A program made the position numbers and the translations under genes. Positions 24,417 to 35,576 of a stretch of 64,000 nucleotides of DNA are shown piece after piece (positions within the stretch are counted from its first letter, which is position 1; every line of letters starts with the position of its first letter). Source of the DNA: Garcia nutans (lineage: Eukaryota; Streptophyta; Magnoliopsida; Malpighiales; Euphorbiaceae); the NCBI GenBank assembly GCA_947685225.1, contig CANTUV010000024.1, forward strand, positions 50,806,001-50,870,000. Direction: 5' to 3'. The notes under the pieces were generated by a model. It made no database searches and was not told where the DNA came from. It saw only the letters and a list, made by a program, of their open reading frames with translations.

Positions 24417-25446
24417 TCCCACATTCAAAGAGGAAGAAGAAGAAGAAGAAAGAGAGAAAGAGAGAAAGCTCCCTTTAAAAACTTCATCCTTATCTTTTAT
24501 ATATATATATATATAATATAATATAATTATTTCCACCTATTTTTTTCCACTAATAATATTTGTCCTTCTTTTGACTTTCATTTCTCCTTTCTCTTGTCAT
24601 TATTATCATTATTATCATTATTATTATTATTATTATCAATTAATTATTTTAACTTTACTTTTCCTACACCAATGTATACATCATGTATATATGGTGTATA
24701 TGTTGATATATGTATATGTCTTATATATTGTATTTATATTTTTCATATATTTCAAATACATAATATATATATAACATCCTTCATACACATCTATCTCTTA
24801 TTATATTTTCTTTACCTATTTCACCAACATACTCTCTAATAACTACTATTCCAAAGTACATCAAAAATTGGGGCATTGCATTCCTAATTGGTGTAAGTTA
24901 GTTGAATCAGTAGGTCTAGGGTTTATTTTGGCTTCCACTTGGGGAAAATCAAAATTCTTTAATTTAGCTTCCTATTTTGTCAATTTTATTGCAATTCATA
25001 GTTCAATTTCTTTTATTTTCTATTTCTTTTGCTTCTACCATGCATATAAGGGTGACTTTTTTGCATTCTGGTTGCTCTTAGGACTTGCATTCACAAACAT
25101 ACAATTCTTCATCCGTGTGTTTTTCTCTTTTTAAAAAAAAATTATTTCAAATGATTATCAAATTGCATCTAGAACTTGGTGTTTTTCGATTCTTGTTAGG
25201 CTTTTCATTGTAATTTCTACAAATTGCTACTTGTGACTAATCTGATTAGTTTTTTTAAATTCTAAAGTACAACTTCTAGAAGGGAACAAGAGAGGTAATT
25301 GGCAAGAGAGTGTGAGCCAATAAGAGGGTAAAAGCCTAATTTGAGTGAAAAACAAGTGGAGTGACATATTATTGAGTGTAAACACGTGAGGGAGAGTGTG
25401 AGGATTTTTTTTCTCTCTCTCTAACATTTTCTTACAGTTTTATATC

Positions 25447-26560
25447 ATGTCTAAGGAGATAGGCAAGGGTGGCGAAATGAGCATGAAAGATGTAGTTTTC
25501 ATGTTGAAGGCTATGCAAAACCAATTTGAGAAGTTTAGTTTAGATGTTATGAATTTGAGGGATGAAGTTGAGGTGGTTAACCAATCCTAACAATCAGGAG
25601 TTACATCAACTAGGAAGAGGGACACTAGGCAATAGACTTGTGATGAAGAAGATACAGAGGCCCATGATGAACCTGATGAAGATGAAGATGAAGATGACAA
25701 CCAATCTCCAAGGGTTAGGCCTAGAAGAGATAGAAGACTAAGAGGAGATAGGAGACCAGGAAGGAGAGATAGCAACATCAATTCCATAAAGATGAAGATT
25801 CCAACATTTGTAGGAAGGAATGATGCTAAAACATACCTAGAGTGGGAAAGGAAGGTGGAGCTTATCTTTGACTGTCATAACTATTCAGAGAGAAAGAAGG
25901 TGAAGTTGGTAGCAGTTGATTTACAGATTATGCATCGATATGGTGGGGGCAATTGAAACTTACAAGAAGAAGGAATGGAGAGAGGCCTATTGAGACGTGG
26001 AAGAAATGAAGGCTGTCATAAGGAGGAGATTTGTGCCATCCTACTACTATCGTGGAGCTACACCAGAAATTGTAGAAACTCACACAAAGGTCTATGTTAG
26101 TAGAAGATTATCACAAAGAGATGGAGATGGCAATGATTCGAGCAAATATTGAAGAGGATGGAGAAGCTACCATGGCTCGATTCTTGGGAGTCTGAATAGA
26201 GATATTGCAAATGGGGTAGAGCTACATCACTATATAGAGCTTAAGGAGATGATGAACATGGCCATGAAGGTGGAGAGACAACTCAAGCAAAAGGGAGCAG
26301 CAAGGGGTTCCTCCAATTACAACCCAATATGGACCTTAAGGTGGCCAAAGAAAGATGAGAGGTCTAAGGATAGAGACTCAAGTTCCAAGTTGAAAGGTGC
26401 AAGCTTTGAAATGAAAAGAGCCTCTTCCACAAGTAAAGGTACTATTGATTTTCCTAATTCTTCTAATATGCAAAGAAATATTAAGTGTTTTAAATGTTTG
26501 GGTAATTGCATATTTCTTCACAATGTCCTAATAAAAAGACTATGTTTATGAGGGACAATG
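25447..26560 (+). pseudogene. Degenerate gag of the Ty3/gypsy element
   Basis: An ATG at 25447 starts MSKEIGKGGEMSMKDVVFML and meets a TAA at about 25587. Later frames give a retrotransposon gag domain: a T-F-x-G-R-N-D-A-K-T-Y-L-E-W-E start (about 25801-25850), then W-W-G-Q-L-K, then a block like MAMIRANIEEDGEATMARFL with a one-base break, and finally a damaged zinc knuckle, IKCFKCLG.. (about 26478-26520), where the third Cys/His positions are lost to a frameshift. Capsid/nucleocapsid identity is clear, but the gene cannot produce a full Gag. Confidence 0.8.
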
Positions 26561-26562
26561 GA

Positions 26563-27300
26563 GAAATTGAATCTGATTCATAATCCAACTCTGATTCTAT
26601 GCCTAGTTTGGAGGATTGTGGTAATGTTGAGGTTGAGTATGTTGTTTGTGGTGAATCTTTGGTAGTTAGGCATGCACTTAATGTCCAGTTTAAGGAAGAG
26701 AGTATAGAACAGAGGGAAAATATCTTTCACACTAGGTGTTTGGTTGGAGGAAAAGTTTGCAATATGATTATAGATGGAGGTAGCTGTGTAAATGTGGCTA
26801 GTACAACCTTAGTTGATAAGTTAGGGTTGAAGCGTGAAAAACACCCTAAACCATATAACCTACAGTGACTGAATGATAGTGGTGAAGTAAAGGTAATAAA
26901 ATAAGTTGTGGTGCCATTTTCTATTATTGTGTGATATAGCACCCATGCAAGCTGGGCATTTATTATTGGGTGGGCCTTAGTAGTTTGATAGGAAAGTCAC
27001 ACATGATGGGTACAAGAATAGGTACTCTTTTAGTTTGAAGGGGAAAATTTTCACTTTAGCACCTTTATCTCCAAAAGAAGTGTATCAAGAATAGATTAAG
27101 ATGATGAAGACTTCAAATGGGGATTCAGGTAGTGAGTTAACTAAAAGAATAGAGGGACAAGAGGCCAAGAGAGAAAAGAAATAATTATGTGGCCCAATGG
27201 GGAGTGAATGCACAAGTGAGGTAAAGAAGAGAGATGTGCAGGAGAGAACATTAAGAGGAGAGAAAATAAGAGTGAAAAGAACCAGAGTTTCTTTGCAAAA
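26563..27300 (+). pseudogene. Degenerate protease region and linker
   Basis: The frame at 26599-26868 contains CLVGGKVCNMIIDGGSCVNV, the active-site region of plant chromovirus protease (usual motif I-I-D-S/G-G-S-C-x-N-V-A-S), followed by L-V-D-K-L-G-L-K. It stops at 26866 just after the conserved H-P-K-P-Y block. From there to about 27360 the sequence is low-conservation linker, rich in lysine and glutamate codons, with several stops. Confidence 0.75.
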
Positions 27301-27369
27301 GAGAGAGATCTTAAGAGTGCTTATATAGGCAGAAGAACACTCATTACAATAAGGTTTAAGGAAAGTTTA

Positions 27370-28255
27370 TTGATTATGACTTACCTTAAACCAGATTTGC
27401 CTAGTGGTTTTGTTTCTTTGTTACAGAAATTTGATAAAGTCTTTCTTGAAGAAATGTCGAAGGGACTCCCTCCCTTGAGGGGTATTAAGCATCATATTGA
27501 TTTTATACCTGGAGTAGTAATTCCAAATAGGCTAGCCTATAGAAGTAACCCATAGGAGACAAAGGAACTTCAAAGGCAAGTAGATAAATTGTTGGAGAAA
27601 GGGCATGTGAGAGAGAGCCTTAGCCCATGTGTCGTATCTGTGTTGTTGGTACCCAAGAAAGATGGAACATGAAGGATGTGTGTGGATTATCGTGCAGTCA
27701 ATAAAATCATTGTAAAGTATCACCATCCCATTCCTAGATTAGATGACATGTTAGATGAGTTATATGGTGCATATATTTTCACTAAAATAGATCTGAAAAG
27801 TGGATTTCATCAAATTAGAACGAAACCATGTGATGAGTGGAAAACTACATTTAAAACAAGATGTGGTTTATATGAATGGATGGCTATGCCTTTTTGTTTA
27901 ATTTCCTTGGAAAATTTGTTGTTGTGCATTTTGATGACATTCTTATATACAGTAAGTCTCCAGATGAGCATATCATGCATGTTAGGTTAGTTTTAGATGT
28001 TCTAAGGAAAGAAAAGTTGTATGCTAATTTGAAGAAGTGTACTTTTTGTATTGATAAACTTGGTTTTGTTGTGAGTGCTAAAGGGGTTGAGGTAAATGTT
28101 AAAAAGGTAAAGCTATTCAAGAATGGCCTACGCTTAAGAGTATGTCTGAGGTTAGGAGTTTTCATTGGTTATCTAGTTTTTATAGAAGATTTGTGAAAGA
28201 TTTCTCATCCATTACAACTCCTTTGACTGAAATAATTAAAAAAAAGATGTTGGTT
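27370..28255 (+). pseudogene. Degenerate reverse transcriptase
   Basis: Conserved RT blocks occur in order: GIKHHIDFIPG, RESLSPC, VPKKDGT followed by a stop and MCVDYRAVNKII, then the D-L-K-S-G-F-H-Q-I block and EWKTTFKTRCGLYEW. A small deletion with frameshift follows near 27890. The next frame resumes at FVVVHFDDILIYSK, where the catalytic Y/F-x-D-D box reads H-F-D-D. The thumb (KCTFC..LGFVVSAKGVEV) follows. At least three disabling changes. Confidence 0.9.
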
Positions 28256-28680
28256 TTAAGTGGGGAGATGAACAAAATAGGGCTTTTGATACTTTAAAAG
28301 ATAAGTTGTGTTCTCCTATTTTATGTTTACCTGACTGTGATAAAACTTTTGAACTTGAATGTGATGCTTCTGGGATTGGTATAGGTGCTGTGTTGATGCA
28401 GGAAAAACATCCCATAACATATTTCAGTGAGAAGTTGAATGGAGCTCAATTGAAGTACTCTACCTATGACAAGGAGTTGTATGCCCTATTGAGAGCACTA
28501 GACGTGTGCCAACATTACTTGCTTCCAAAAGAATTTGTGATCGATACAGACCATGAGTCACTTAAGCACCTGAAAGGGCAAGGGAAGCTGAATAGGAGGC
28601 AAGCAAAATGGGTTGAATTCATTGAGCCATTTATAATGTTGTTGTTGATGCATTATCAAGGAGGTATGCTTTAATCACTG
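28256..28680 (+). pseudogene. RNase H domain of the Ty3/gypsy element
   Basis: The best preserved part, open for 122 codons at 28306-28674. It shows the start FELECDASGIGIGAVLMQ (first catalytic Asp), YDKELYALLRAL (catalytic Glu) and DTDHESLKHL (second Asp), then the Q-A-K-W-V-E-F connection. The frame ends at about 28672, just before the usual tether to integrase. Confidence 0.9.
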
Positions 28681-29980
28681 CACTTAGTTCTAAGATGTTA
28701 GGTTTTGAGCAACTTAAAGATATGTGTGCAACAAATTCTGATTTTGGTAATGTTTATGTTACTTGTGAACATGCTTCTTTTCAAAGATTTTATAGGCACG
28801 ATGGATTTTTATTTCGTGGGAATCGATTATGTGTACCTGCATGTTCATTAAGGGAATTACTTGTGCGTGAATCACATAGTGGTGGATTCATGGGTCATTT
28901 TGGTGTGCATAAGACTTTGGACAAACTTTTTGAGCATTTTTATTAGCCACAAATGTGTAGGGATATTGAGAGAATTTATTCTAAATGTATTTCATATAGG
29001 AAAGCTAAGTCCAAATCTATGCCTCATGGATTGTATACACCTCTACCTATTCCTAATGAACCTTGGGTTAACATTTCTATGGATTTTGTGATTGGTTTGC
29101 CTAGGACAAAGAAAGGTAGAGACGGCATATTTGTTATTGTGGATAGATTTAGCAAAATGGAATATTTCATAGCTTGTCATAAAACTGATGATGCAACATA
29201 TATAGCTAATTTATTCTTTAGAGATGTTGTGCATTTGCATGGTATGCCTAGGACAATAGTCTCTTATCATGATGTTAAATTCTTGAGCCACTTTTGGAGA
29301 GTTTTGTGGGGAAATTTGGGTACTAAGTTATTATTTTCTACTACTTGCATCCACAAACTGATGGATAAACTGAAGTAGTGAATACAACTTTGGGGACTTT
29401 ATTGCGTGTTGTGGTAGGTAAGAATTTGAGAACATGGGGAAAGGGTTTTTCATTAGTTGAATTTGCTTATAATCATAGTTTGCATTCTTCCATTGGATTC
29501 TTACCTTTAAAATTGTGTATGGGTTTAATCCTCTTACTCCTATGGATTTAACTCCTTTACCATTACATGAGATTACTAAACTAGATGGACAGAGGAAGGC
29601 TGAGTTGGTCAAGACTATACATGAGAAGGCTAGGCAACACATTGAAAAGAAGAATGAGCATTATGCACATCAAGCCAATTGAGGACGCAAAGTTGTTACT
29701 TTTTGAACCTAATGATTGGGTATGAGTGCATTAAAGGAAGGAAAGGATTCTCAATATGAGAAAATCAAAGTTGGATCCAAGAGGCGATGGTCCTTCCCAA
29801 GTGCTAGAAAAGATTAACGACAATGCTTATAAAATTGACTTGCCTGTTGAGTATCAAGTTTCTGCAACCTTTAATGTATCTGATCTTTCTCCTTTTGATA
29901 TAGATGCAACTTCAAGGATGAATCTTTTTGAGGAGGGAGGAATTGATGTGAGCAAAGATGGCAGTGTGAGCAAGGTGTGA
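28681..29980 (+). pseudogene. Degenerate integrase with C-terminal tail ending inside the 3' LTR
   Basis: The HHCC zinc region is visible (H-S-G-G-F-M-G-H-F-G and C-I-S-Y-R-K-A-K), but the last cysteine has become Tyr and a TAG sits before it (about 28945). The core has MDFVIGLPRTKKGRDG with the first catalytic Asp. The second, normally in S-D-R-D-x-K-F, is changed to S-Y-H-D. A frameshift near 29360 precedes the catalytic Glu. A last open frame (29756-29980) carries RKSKLDPRGDGPSQVL and ATFNVSDLSPFD, then runs past the LTR start at 29944. Non-functional. Confidence 0.85.
29944..29975 (+). repeat. 3' LTR of the Ty3/gypsy element, first piece
   Basis: The first 32 bp (TGATGTGAGCAAAGATGG..) match the start of the 5' LTR. 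A purine-rich tract (GAGGAGGGAGGAA, 29930-29942) lies directly before it and should be the polypurine tract. The last five bases, CAAGG, are the target site duplicated by element A. Confidence 0.85.
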
Positions 29981-32337
29981 GCGGGAATTTTTGCCCCCAC
30001 TCCCGGTGGAATGGTTCTTACGACTTCGGCATTATTTAGGCACGGGGCCTTAGAGAATACGGACCTAAGCTCGGAGAAAATAGTTTCGCCACCTAGACGG
30101 GCCGGGAAAAAGAAAGAGGTCGATGGCTCGATTCCTAAGGAATCCCTAACCCCCTAATGGATTCAGAAAGTTGGGTACATGTGGGGAAGGTGAGAAATGG
30201 CCCAGCACCCCTACAACGCCCGATTCATTGGAACCGACCTCCTTTGCAGGTCTTAATATTATAAAATTCTTAAGTATAGCAATATTATCTATATTACATG
30301 CAACAATTAAAATAAAGCATCATTATATTAAAACCAAAGCAATGTCCAAACAAAGCAAATAAATGGACAACCATCCGAAGATGGAAACATGTCCTTACAT
30401 CATCCAAGGCTAAACTAAATAGGACACCCACCGAAAGGTAGAAAAATGTTATTTACATTGGTCCAAAATATAAAAGCGATTTAAATTACATAATACTTAA
30501 CTAATGAGGTACCCACAAGGTGGAAACATACCTCTTATAATTTTAATACTAAAACAAACAAATAATAATCATGATAATAAAAAAAATCCACCCATGATAA
30601 ATTAAATAAATCAAATATTGAAAATAAATCAACTGTCAAAACATATAATAAACTATATAATCAAATCTAAAATTAAATAAAGTAATAAATATATAAATTT
30701 AGGTTTATGCCTTAATTTAGAGTTCTTTAATTAATAATTAGGGTTTTGGGATTTTAGAATTATTGTTGTTATTATTTAGGCTACTGTAAAGATTTTGGAA
30801 ATTTGGAATGAATTAGGGTTTTATACATTTAAGAAGTTAGTAGGGTTCTTTGATTGATCAAATTAGGGTTTTAAGAGTAACATCATGAAATTAGAGTTTT
30901 GAAATGTTAAGACATTAGGTTTATGATTCATGTTTATTGGATTGTTATTTTAAGTTTGTTGGATCATGGTTTTAGGTTTTAGATTTACTAAATTTGGTTT
31001 TAAGTTCACTGAATTAGGATTTAGGAAAACTTAGGGTTTACTGCTTTGGTTTTTCAAGAAAGTTAGGGTTTTTTGGTATTTTAGAAAATATGTTTAGTTT
31101 TAAGGTTTAAGAAAATAGTTTAGAGTTTTATAAAATAATTATGATTTTTAGAAAATGTAAAGAAGATTAGGGTTTGGAGATTTGAGAAAACATTTGGAAA
31201 TTTTGGACAAAAAGTTATGGTTTAGATGAAAATAGTTCGGAAAAATAATTTAGGGTTTTAAAGCTTTTGGAAGCAGAAGAAACCCTTTAGGGTTTTTAAG
31301 GATTTTGGAAACATAAGAGTAATTCAGGGTTTGTGAAGTTTTTGGAAATAGAAGAGTAGTTTAGGGTTTTTAAGATTTTTGGAAGCAGAAGAGTAGTTTA
31401 GGATTTTTAAGATTTTTGGAAACAGAAGAGTAGTTTAGGGTTTAAGGTTTTTGGAAACAGAAGAAACAGTTTTAGGGTTCTTAAGATTTTTAGAAACAGA
31501 AGAGTAGTTTTAAAGTTCTTAAGGTTTAGATCATTGACTAAGGCTACTGGAAGAATGTATGATAATACATTACTAAGTTTAATAATTTAGATTACTTAGA
31601 AAAATAAATGATGGAAACATTGTAAATAACATCAAACCAAAGATTTATAATCAAACTTCCGTTCGTTGGTTCCTCCACAATTTGCTTCTGGATGAACAAA
31701 GACAAAGGCAGTGTTGCTGCCTTTTAATGGATTGTTGATTGCTTCATATTGCTAATGTCTCTTGTGCTAGGGTTTTTCTGTCTCTTTTTTACTCCGATCC
31801 AATCAAAGTTAAAAGTCCAATTTAGTCACACCAATTTTTTGATCCCCCTCAGAATTCTGAGTTTTGATGTGTTATTTATAGGAAAAATCATAAACCTACT
31901 TCTAATTGTTTAAGAAAATTAAAACTAATTAGGAAAAGAAACCAAAACCAAATAGAATTTGGTTTCGAAAAAAACTGCAATGGGAAATTTCACTGGCTAA
32001 AAACTTGTCGCAGGCCAAAAATTGCAAGCTGCAAGAAAATTCCTGCAGCGAATTGGCCCAAGGCCATTTCGCCGCAGGTATTTCCTATAGCAAAATGGCC
32101 AATGGTCAATTCACCTTCAGCGACGATTCGTCGCCGATTATTTTTTATTTTTTATTTTTTATTATTATTATTGTTATTTTATTTTTATTTTGTTATTTTT
32201 CTTTTTTAACTTTACTAATATTACCCCTTTTATTTTTATTAAAAATTATAAATATATTTAATTAAAATACCATAAAAATTATCTTGGACTATATAAAAAA
32301 TATTGGACCAGATTGGGTCAAAAATTAAGGGTCTACA
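29976..32337 (-). repeat. 3' LTR of element A (2.36 kb)
   Basis: On the + strand it reads TGTGAGCGGGAATTTTTG.. to ..TTAAGGGTCTACA. It carries the three hairpin repeats (30345-30545) and the AGGGTTT subrepeat region (30700-31520). By eye it differs from the other LTR of A at many positions in its first 120 bp but is very similar elsewhere. Confidence 0.9.
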
Positions 32338-32351
32338 GTTTGCCCCCTGCT
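32338..32351 (-). promoter_or_regulatory. Polypurine tract of element A
   Basis: On the - strand AGCAGGGGGCAAAC lies directly before the LTR start TGTAGACCC. The same tract is present at the same place in copies C (1429-1442) and, with one change, B (45465-45478). Confidence 0.75.
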
Positions 32352-32524
32352 TGAACGATCTGAGACTTTCAGTAGAAGAGAGCGAAAAGCAATATAATTT
32401 TTGACTAATTTTTGTTGAGGACGAGTACTTGAATTTGATTTGGGTACTTAGACCCGAGATTGAATTTTACCTTTTATCAGTTGAGAATTCTGGCATAACT
32501 GGTTGTTCCATTTTTATGTATTGT

Positions 32525-33118
32525 GGGTCTTTGTCCACCAAAAATAGATCTTTATCTATTAGAAATTGGGTCTTTAACCTGGGAACATGGATCTTTATCC
32601 ATTGGAGATTGGATCTTTACCCTTGAAACATGGATCTTTATCCATTAGAGATCTGGTCTTTACCCTTGAAATATGGATCTTTATCCATTGAAAAGCGGGT
32701 CTTTACCCTTGAAACATGGATCTTTTATCCATTGGAAATAGAGTCTTTACCCTTGAAATATGGATCTTTATCCATTGGAAATCGGGTCTTTATCCTTAAA
32801 ACATGGATCTTTATCCATTGAAAATCGGGTCTTTACCCTTGAAATATGGATCTTTATCCATTGGAAATCGGGTCTTTACCCAAAAAATATGGATCTTTAT
32901 CCATTGGAGATTGGGTCTTTACCCTTGAAATATGGATCTTTACCCTTGAAATATGGATCTTTATCCATTGAAAATCGGGTCTTTACCCTTGAAATATGGA
33001 TCTTTATCCATTGAAAATCGGGTCTTTACCCTTGAAATATGGATCTTTATCCATTAGAGATCGGGTCTTTATCCTTAAAATATGGATCTTTATCTATTGG
33101 AAATCGAGTCTTTACCCT
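32525..33118 (-). repeat. 43-bp minisatellite of element A
   Basis: About 13-14 tandem units of roughly 43 bp, alternating GGATCTTTATCCATTGGA and CGGGTCTTTACCCTTGAAA halves. It sits where B and C have their 67-bp minisatellite but is of different sequence. The chain of reading frames on the + strand (DLYPLEIGSL-type repeats) is a product of the repeat and not a gene. Confidence 0.9.
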
Positions 33119-33418
33119 AGCTTCAGCTCTTTTAGCTGGACTGATCTTTTATCTTTTGCATCTTCATTCTTTTGAGAATTCTAATTTTCTTCTTTTTCCA
33201 TTCTCTTCGTTCTTCTTTTGCACTTTTTGCAAAGCAAAAAAATTTCAGCCATTTTTTAGCTAGCCTTCATATCTTCTCCTTACCCCCTGCGTGGCGAAAT
33301 ATTTACGAGTTTGAAAATATTTAGTATATAAAAAAAATTGAAAAGGAGAAACTTTTCCCCTGTGTAGGCTCAAACCAAAGATTTTTTCTATGCAAGCTTT
33401 GATTGATGTTTTTATTGT

Positions 33419-33760
33419 CTAGTTCTTCGCACCAGCACTCATTTCTTCTCTTTGCAAAATTATTGGAACTTTCTCAAGCAATGGGCTTTCCATGAGCCCC
33501 TGATTTGATATCTTCTTTTGATTGTTTACTTCACTGGGTATTTGCTGTTCACTTTGATAAAGAATAAACAATACAAGACAAGAAAGCAATGTGATATTCT
33601 CATGTATGCCGAGGTGATCAGCAGAAGTGTTCTCATTAGTTCCTTTGAGATACCCATTCAGGTCTTGCACTGGAATGACAGGATACTTCACATTTATGGC
33701 TTTATCTTCAAGATGTTGAAAATATGAGTGGTGGAGACCCCAAGCTGCAGATACATCCAT
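33419..33760 (-). CDS. Unrecognised 113-codon reading frame in element A
   Basis: An uninterrupted frame from an ATG at 33760, with the motif stretches WGLHHSYFQHLEDKAINVKY, YPVIPVQDLNGYLKG and a hydrophobic LLSCLVLFILYQ. I do not recognise a family. It lies on the same strand as gag of element A, in a segment (about 33400-33900) with no counterpart in element B, where the antisense PMD cassette occupies the equivalent place. It could be a captured host fragment or chance. A frame of this length is uncommon but not impossible in this composition. Confidence 0.25.
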   Translation of the reverse strand: MDVSAAWGLHHSYFQHLEDKAINVKYPVIPVQDLNGYLKGTNENTSADHLGIHENITLLSCLVLFILYQSEQQIPSEVNNQKKISNQGLMESPLLEKVPIILQREEMSAGAKN

Positions 33761-34363
33761 TTTAAATTATGATTCAGTATGTCAATTGGTAGCTTCTTCA
33801 TAACCTTGCCAATAATCATTTCCTTTGCCCAATGTGTCCTTCAAGGTTCGATAGTTCAACATACTCCCCTTAACTTGAAGGCTTTGTATGACAAAAATAT
33901 TTTTTTATTTTTTGAATTTTTATTTTGAAAACAAATGTTGGCTTTGCCAAATCAATGTCAATTTACCTCAGGACTTGATTTTCCAAATTAACATATCTAT
34001 AATATGACAACCCTAGTTACCGTACTAAACTCGGGAATATTTAAGCAAGAATTATTGCACTTTAGATAGGCACATACACATTACTTGGCCAAAGGTCTCA
34101 TTGAGTTTAAATATTGTCCATCTCATATGCATGCTTATTCAAACTATCTCCACTAATAGACTCTACCTACCAAGAGAGATCAACAGGTCTTTGATAGGCT
34201 TGAAATGGGGTCTATAAGGGACACAGGTTTAAGTGAAGGCCATTTTGAGATAGCAGCTGAAGTGACATAATGGACAAACCCTCACACTACAAATTTCTTG
34301 TTGGAACTTTAGACAGTTGGGAGCAATCTTGCTAGACTCCAAATTCCTTCTATCTTCTTGGCA

Positions 34364-35066
34364 TTAATCCAGATCTTGATTGGGACAATCTTTGTTTCTT
34401 TGCATAAAGTTTGGTACCCAAATTCTTTTCTTTTCTTCTTCTTCCTTTTCTTTCTTTTTATTTTTCTTACTCCTCCCTTTCTTTGAGCATTTTATCATTT
34501 TTGTCCTTCCTTGTAGGACTGTCAAGTATAGAACTTTCAAGAACTGAATGGTCTTTCTCCTTTTTCTTTGATTTTGATCGAATCTTTGGTTGGGTTGGAC
34601 CAATTCAAGTCAAACCATCCTTATAAACCAAATGGAAGCCTTTTGTTGTCTTAGTTAAAAGAGAACTCAGTTGGCTTTTTGAACCGCCTTTTTAGGTTTT
34701 ATCTTTTTTCCCTTTTTTCTCTTCTTTTTTTCTCTTGTTTCTTTTCTTTTTTTCTTTTTTCCTCTTCTTTTTTCTTCTTTTTTTTTTTGTTCTAGCTCTA
34801 ATAGAGTTGTCTTATTTGAGTTGTCTTGTTTATACCAACTTGTATTTCTAATAATGGATGAGTGGAGTGGTATTAATCTCCTTTAACAGGGATAAATCAT
34901 TTGTTACTCTGATGTTATCTTGATAAATTGGAGATATTAGGTGAACTTCAACTACCCTTATGGTCTTAAGAACATCCACTATCTTTACAGTCTTGGCTAT
35001 GGATTCCTTTCTTTGATCTTCTTGCCTCTTCACCTTAGTGATCATAAGACTTGTCAAAAGTATCAC
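34364..35066 (-). pseudogene. Conserved internal segment of family X with two short frames
   Basis: Two frames, 72 codons (35066-34848, containing KIVDVLKTIRVVEVHLISPI) and 79 codons (34603-34364, ending in a K/E-rich tract then IWVPNFMQRN), have near-identical counterparts in element B (40837-41055 and 41307-41525). Between them is a polypyrimidine/polypurine stretch. The conservation may simply reflect shared ancestry of the elements. No domain is recognised. Confidence 0.4.
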
Positions 35067-35576
35067 AACAGCTCAAGGTAGGTTGTTGAGGTTATATGCC
35101 AATGAAAAGAAAGCTAAAATTTTATGAAGGCTCAAAGGAACAACTAGGGATTGATATTTAATTGGGTGGATACTGGTTGTTGGCTTATCAAACAATGCCT
35201 AGATCATCTCTCCCTGAAATAAGCAGAGTTACAATTTCACCTCGAAAGTTTGTCAAAGCATGTTCTAATACTGACTAAGACCTAGACAAAGGTAATTATG
35301 CAGGAGCCCTCTCTAAGTAAGCATACACAACTCAATGTTATACAGCAATTCCCTCACCTAGTAAAGTCATTCGAGTCATGATGCACAAATATATTAATTC
35401 ATGAATTATCAAGCTAGATTCCTCATTGGTTGAGCACCAAAATGAACAAAGACCAATAAAATTTTTGATAAAAGTATTTTATTCAAATAAATTTAAATTT
35501 AAAAACACGATTGTTCTAATTAAATATTAAAGCAAAATTTGAAATGCAACATTCAAGCTAAGGAAAGTTTGTTGAG

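Larger units (their letters stand above)
19021..24880. mobile_element. Solo LTR T1 (long-LTR gypsy family), interrupted by T2
   Basis: Starts TGTAACATCC (19021) and ends GGGGCATTGCA (24880). Flanks are TACCT (19016-19020) and TTCCT (24881-24885), a target duplication with one mismatch. With T2 and its duplication removed it measures about 2.98 kb. No primer site, coding region or second LTR is present, so this is a solo LTR left by recombination. It contains ACACGGGCGTGT-type palindromes (20688-20705; 23641-23850). These, and the length, recall Tekay/Del-type LTRs. Confidence 0.75.
18492..25446 (+). other. Untranslated leader of the Ty3/gypsy element with nested solo LTRs
   Basis: The original leader is only about 1.1 kb (18492-19020 and 24886-25446). 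The rest is the solo LTR pair. The leader holds no reading frame of interest. A T-rich run and a short A/G-rich run lie around 18590-18650. Reading frames seen within the solo LTRs are repeat artefacts. Confidence 0.7.

Noticed and set aside
25587..25787. - strand frame with Ser/Leu repeats
   Set aside because: Shadow of the acidic (GATGAAGAT) gag linker of the Ty3/gypsy element.
32629..33263. Chain of overlapping + strand frames with repeated DLYPLEIGSL-type text
   Set aside because: Produced by the 43-bp minisatellite, whose units keep frames open for short stretches; the opposite strand is the element's coding strand.
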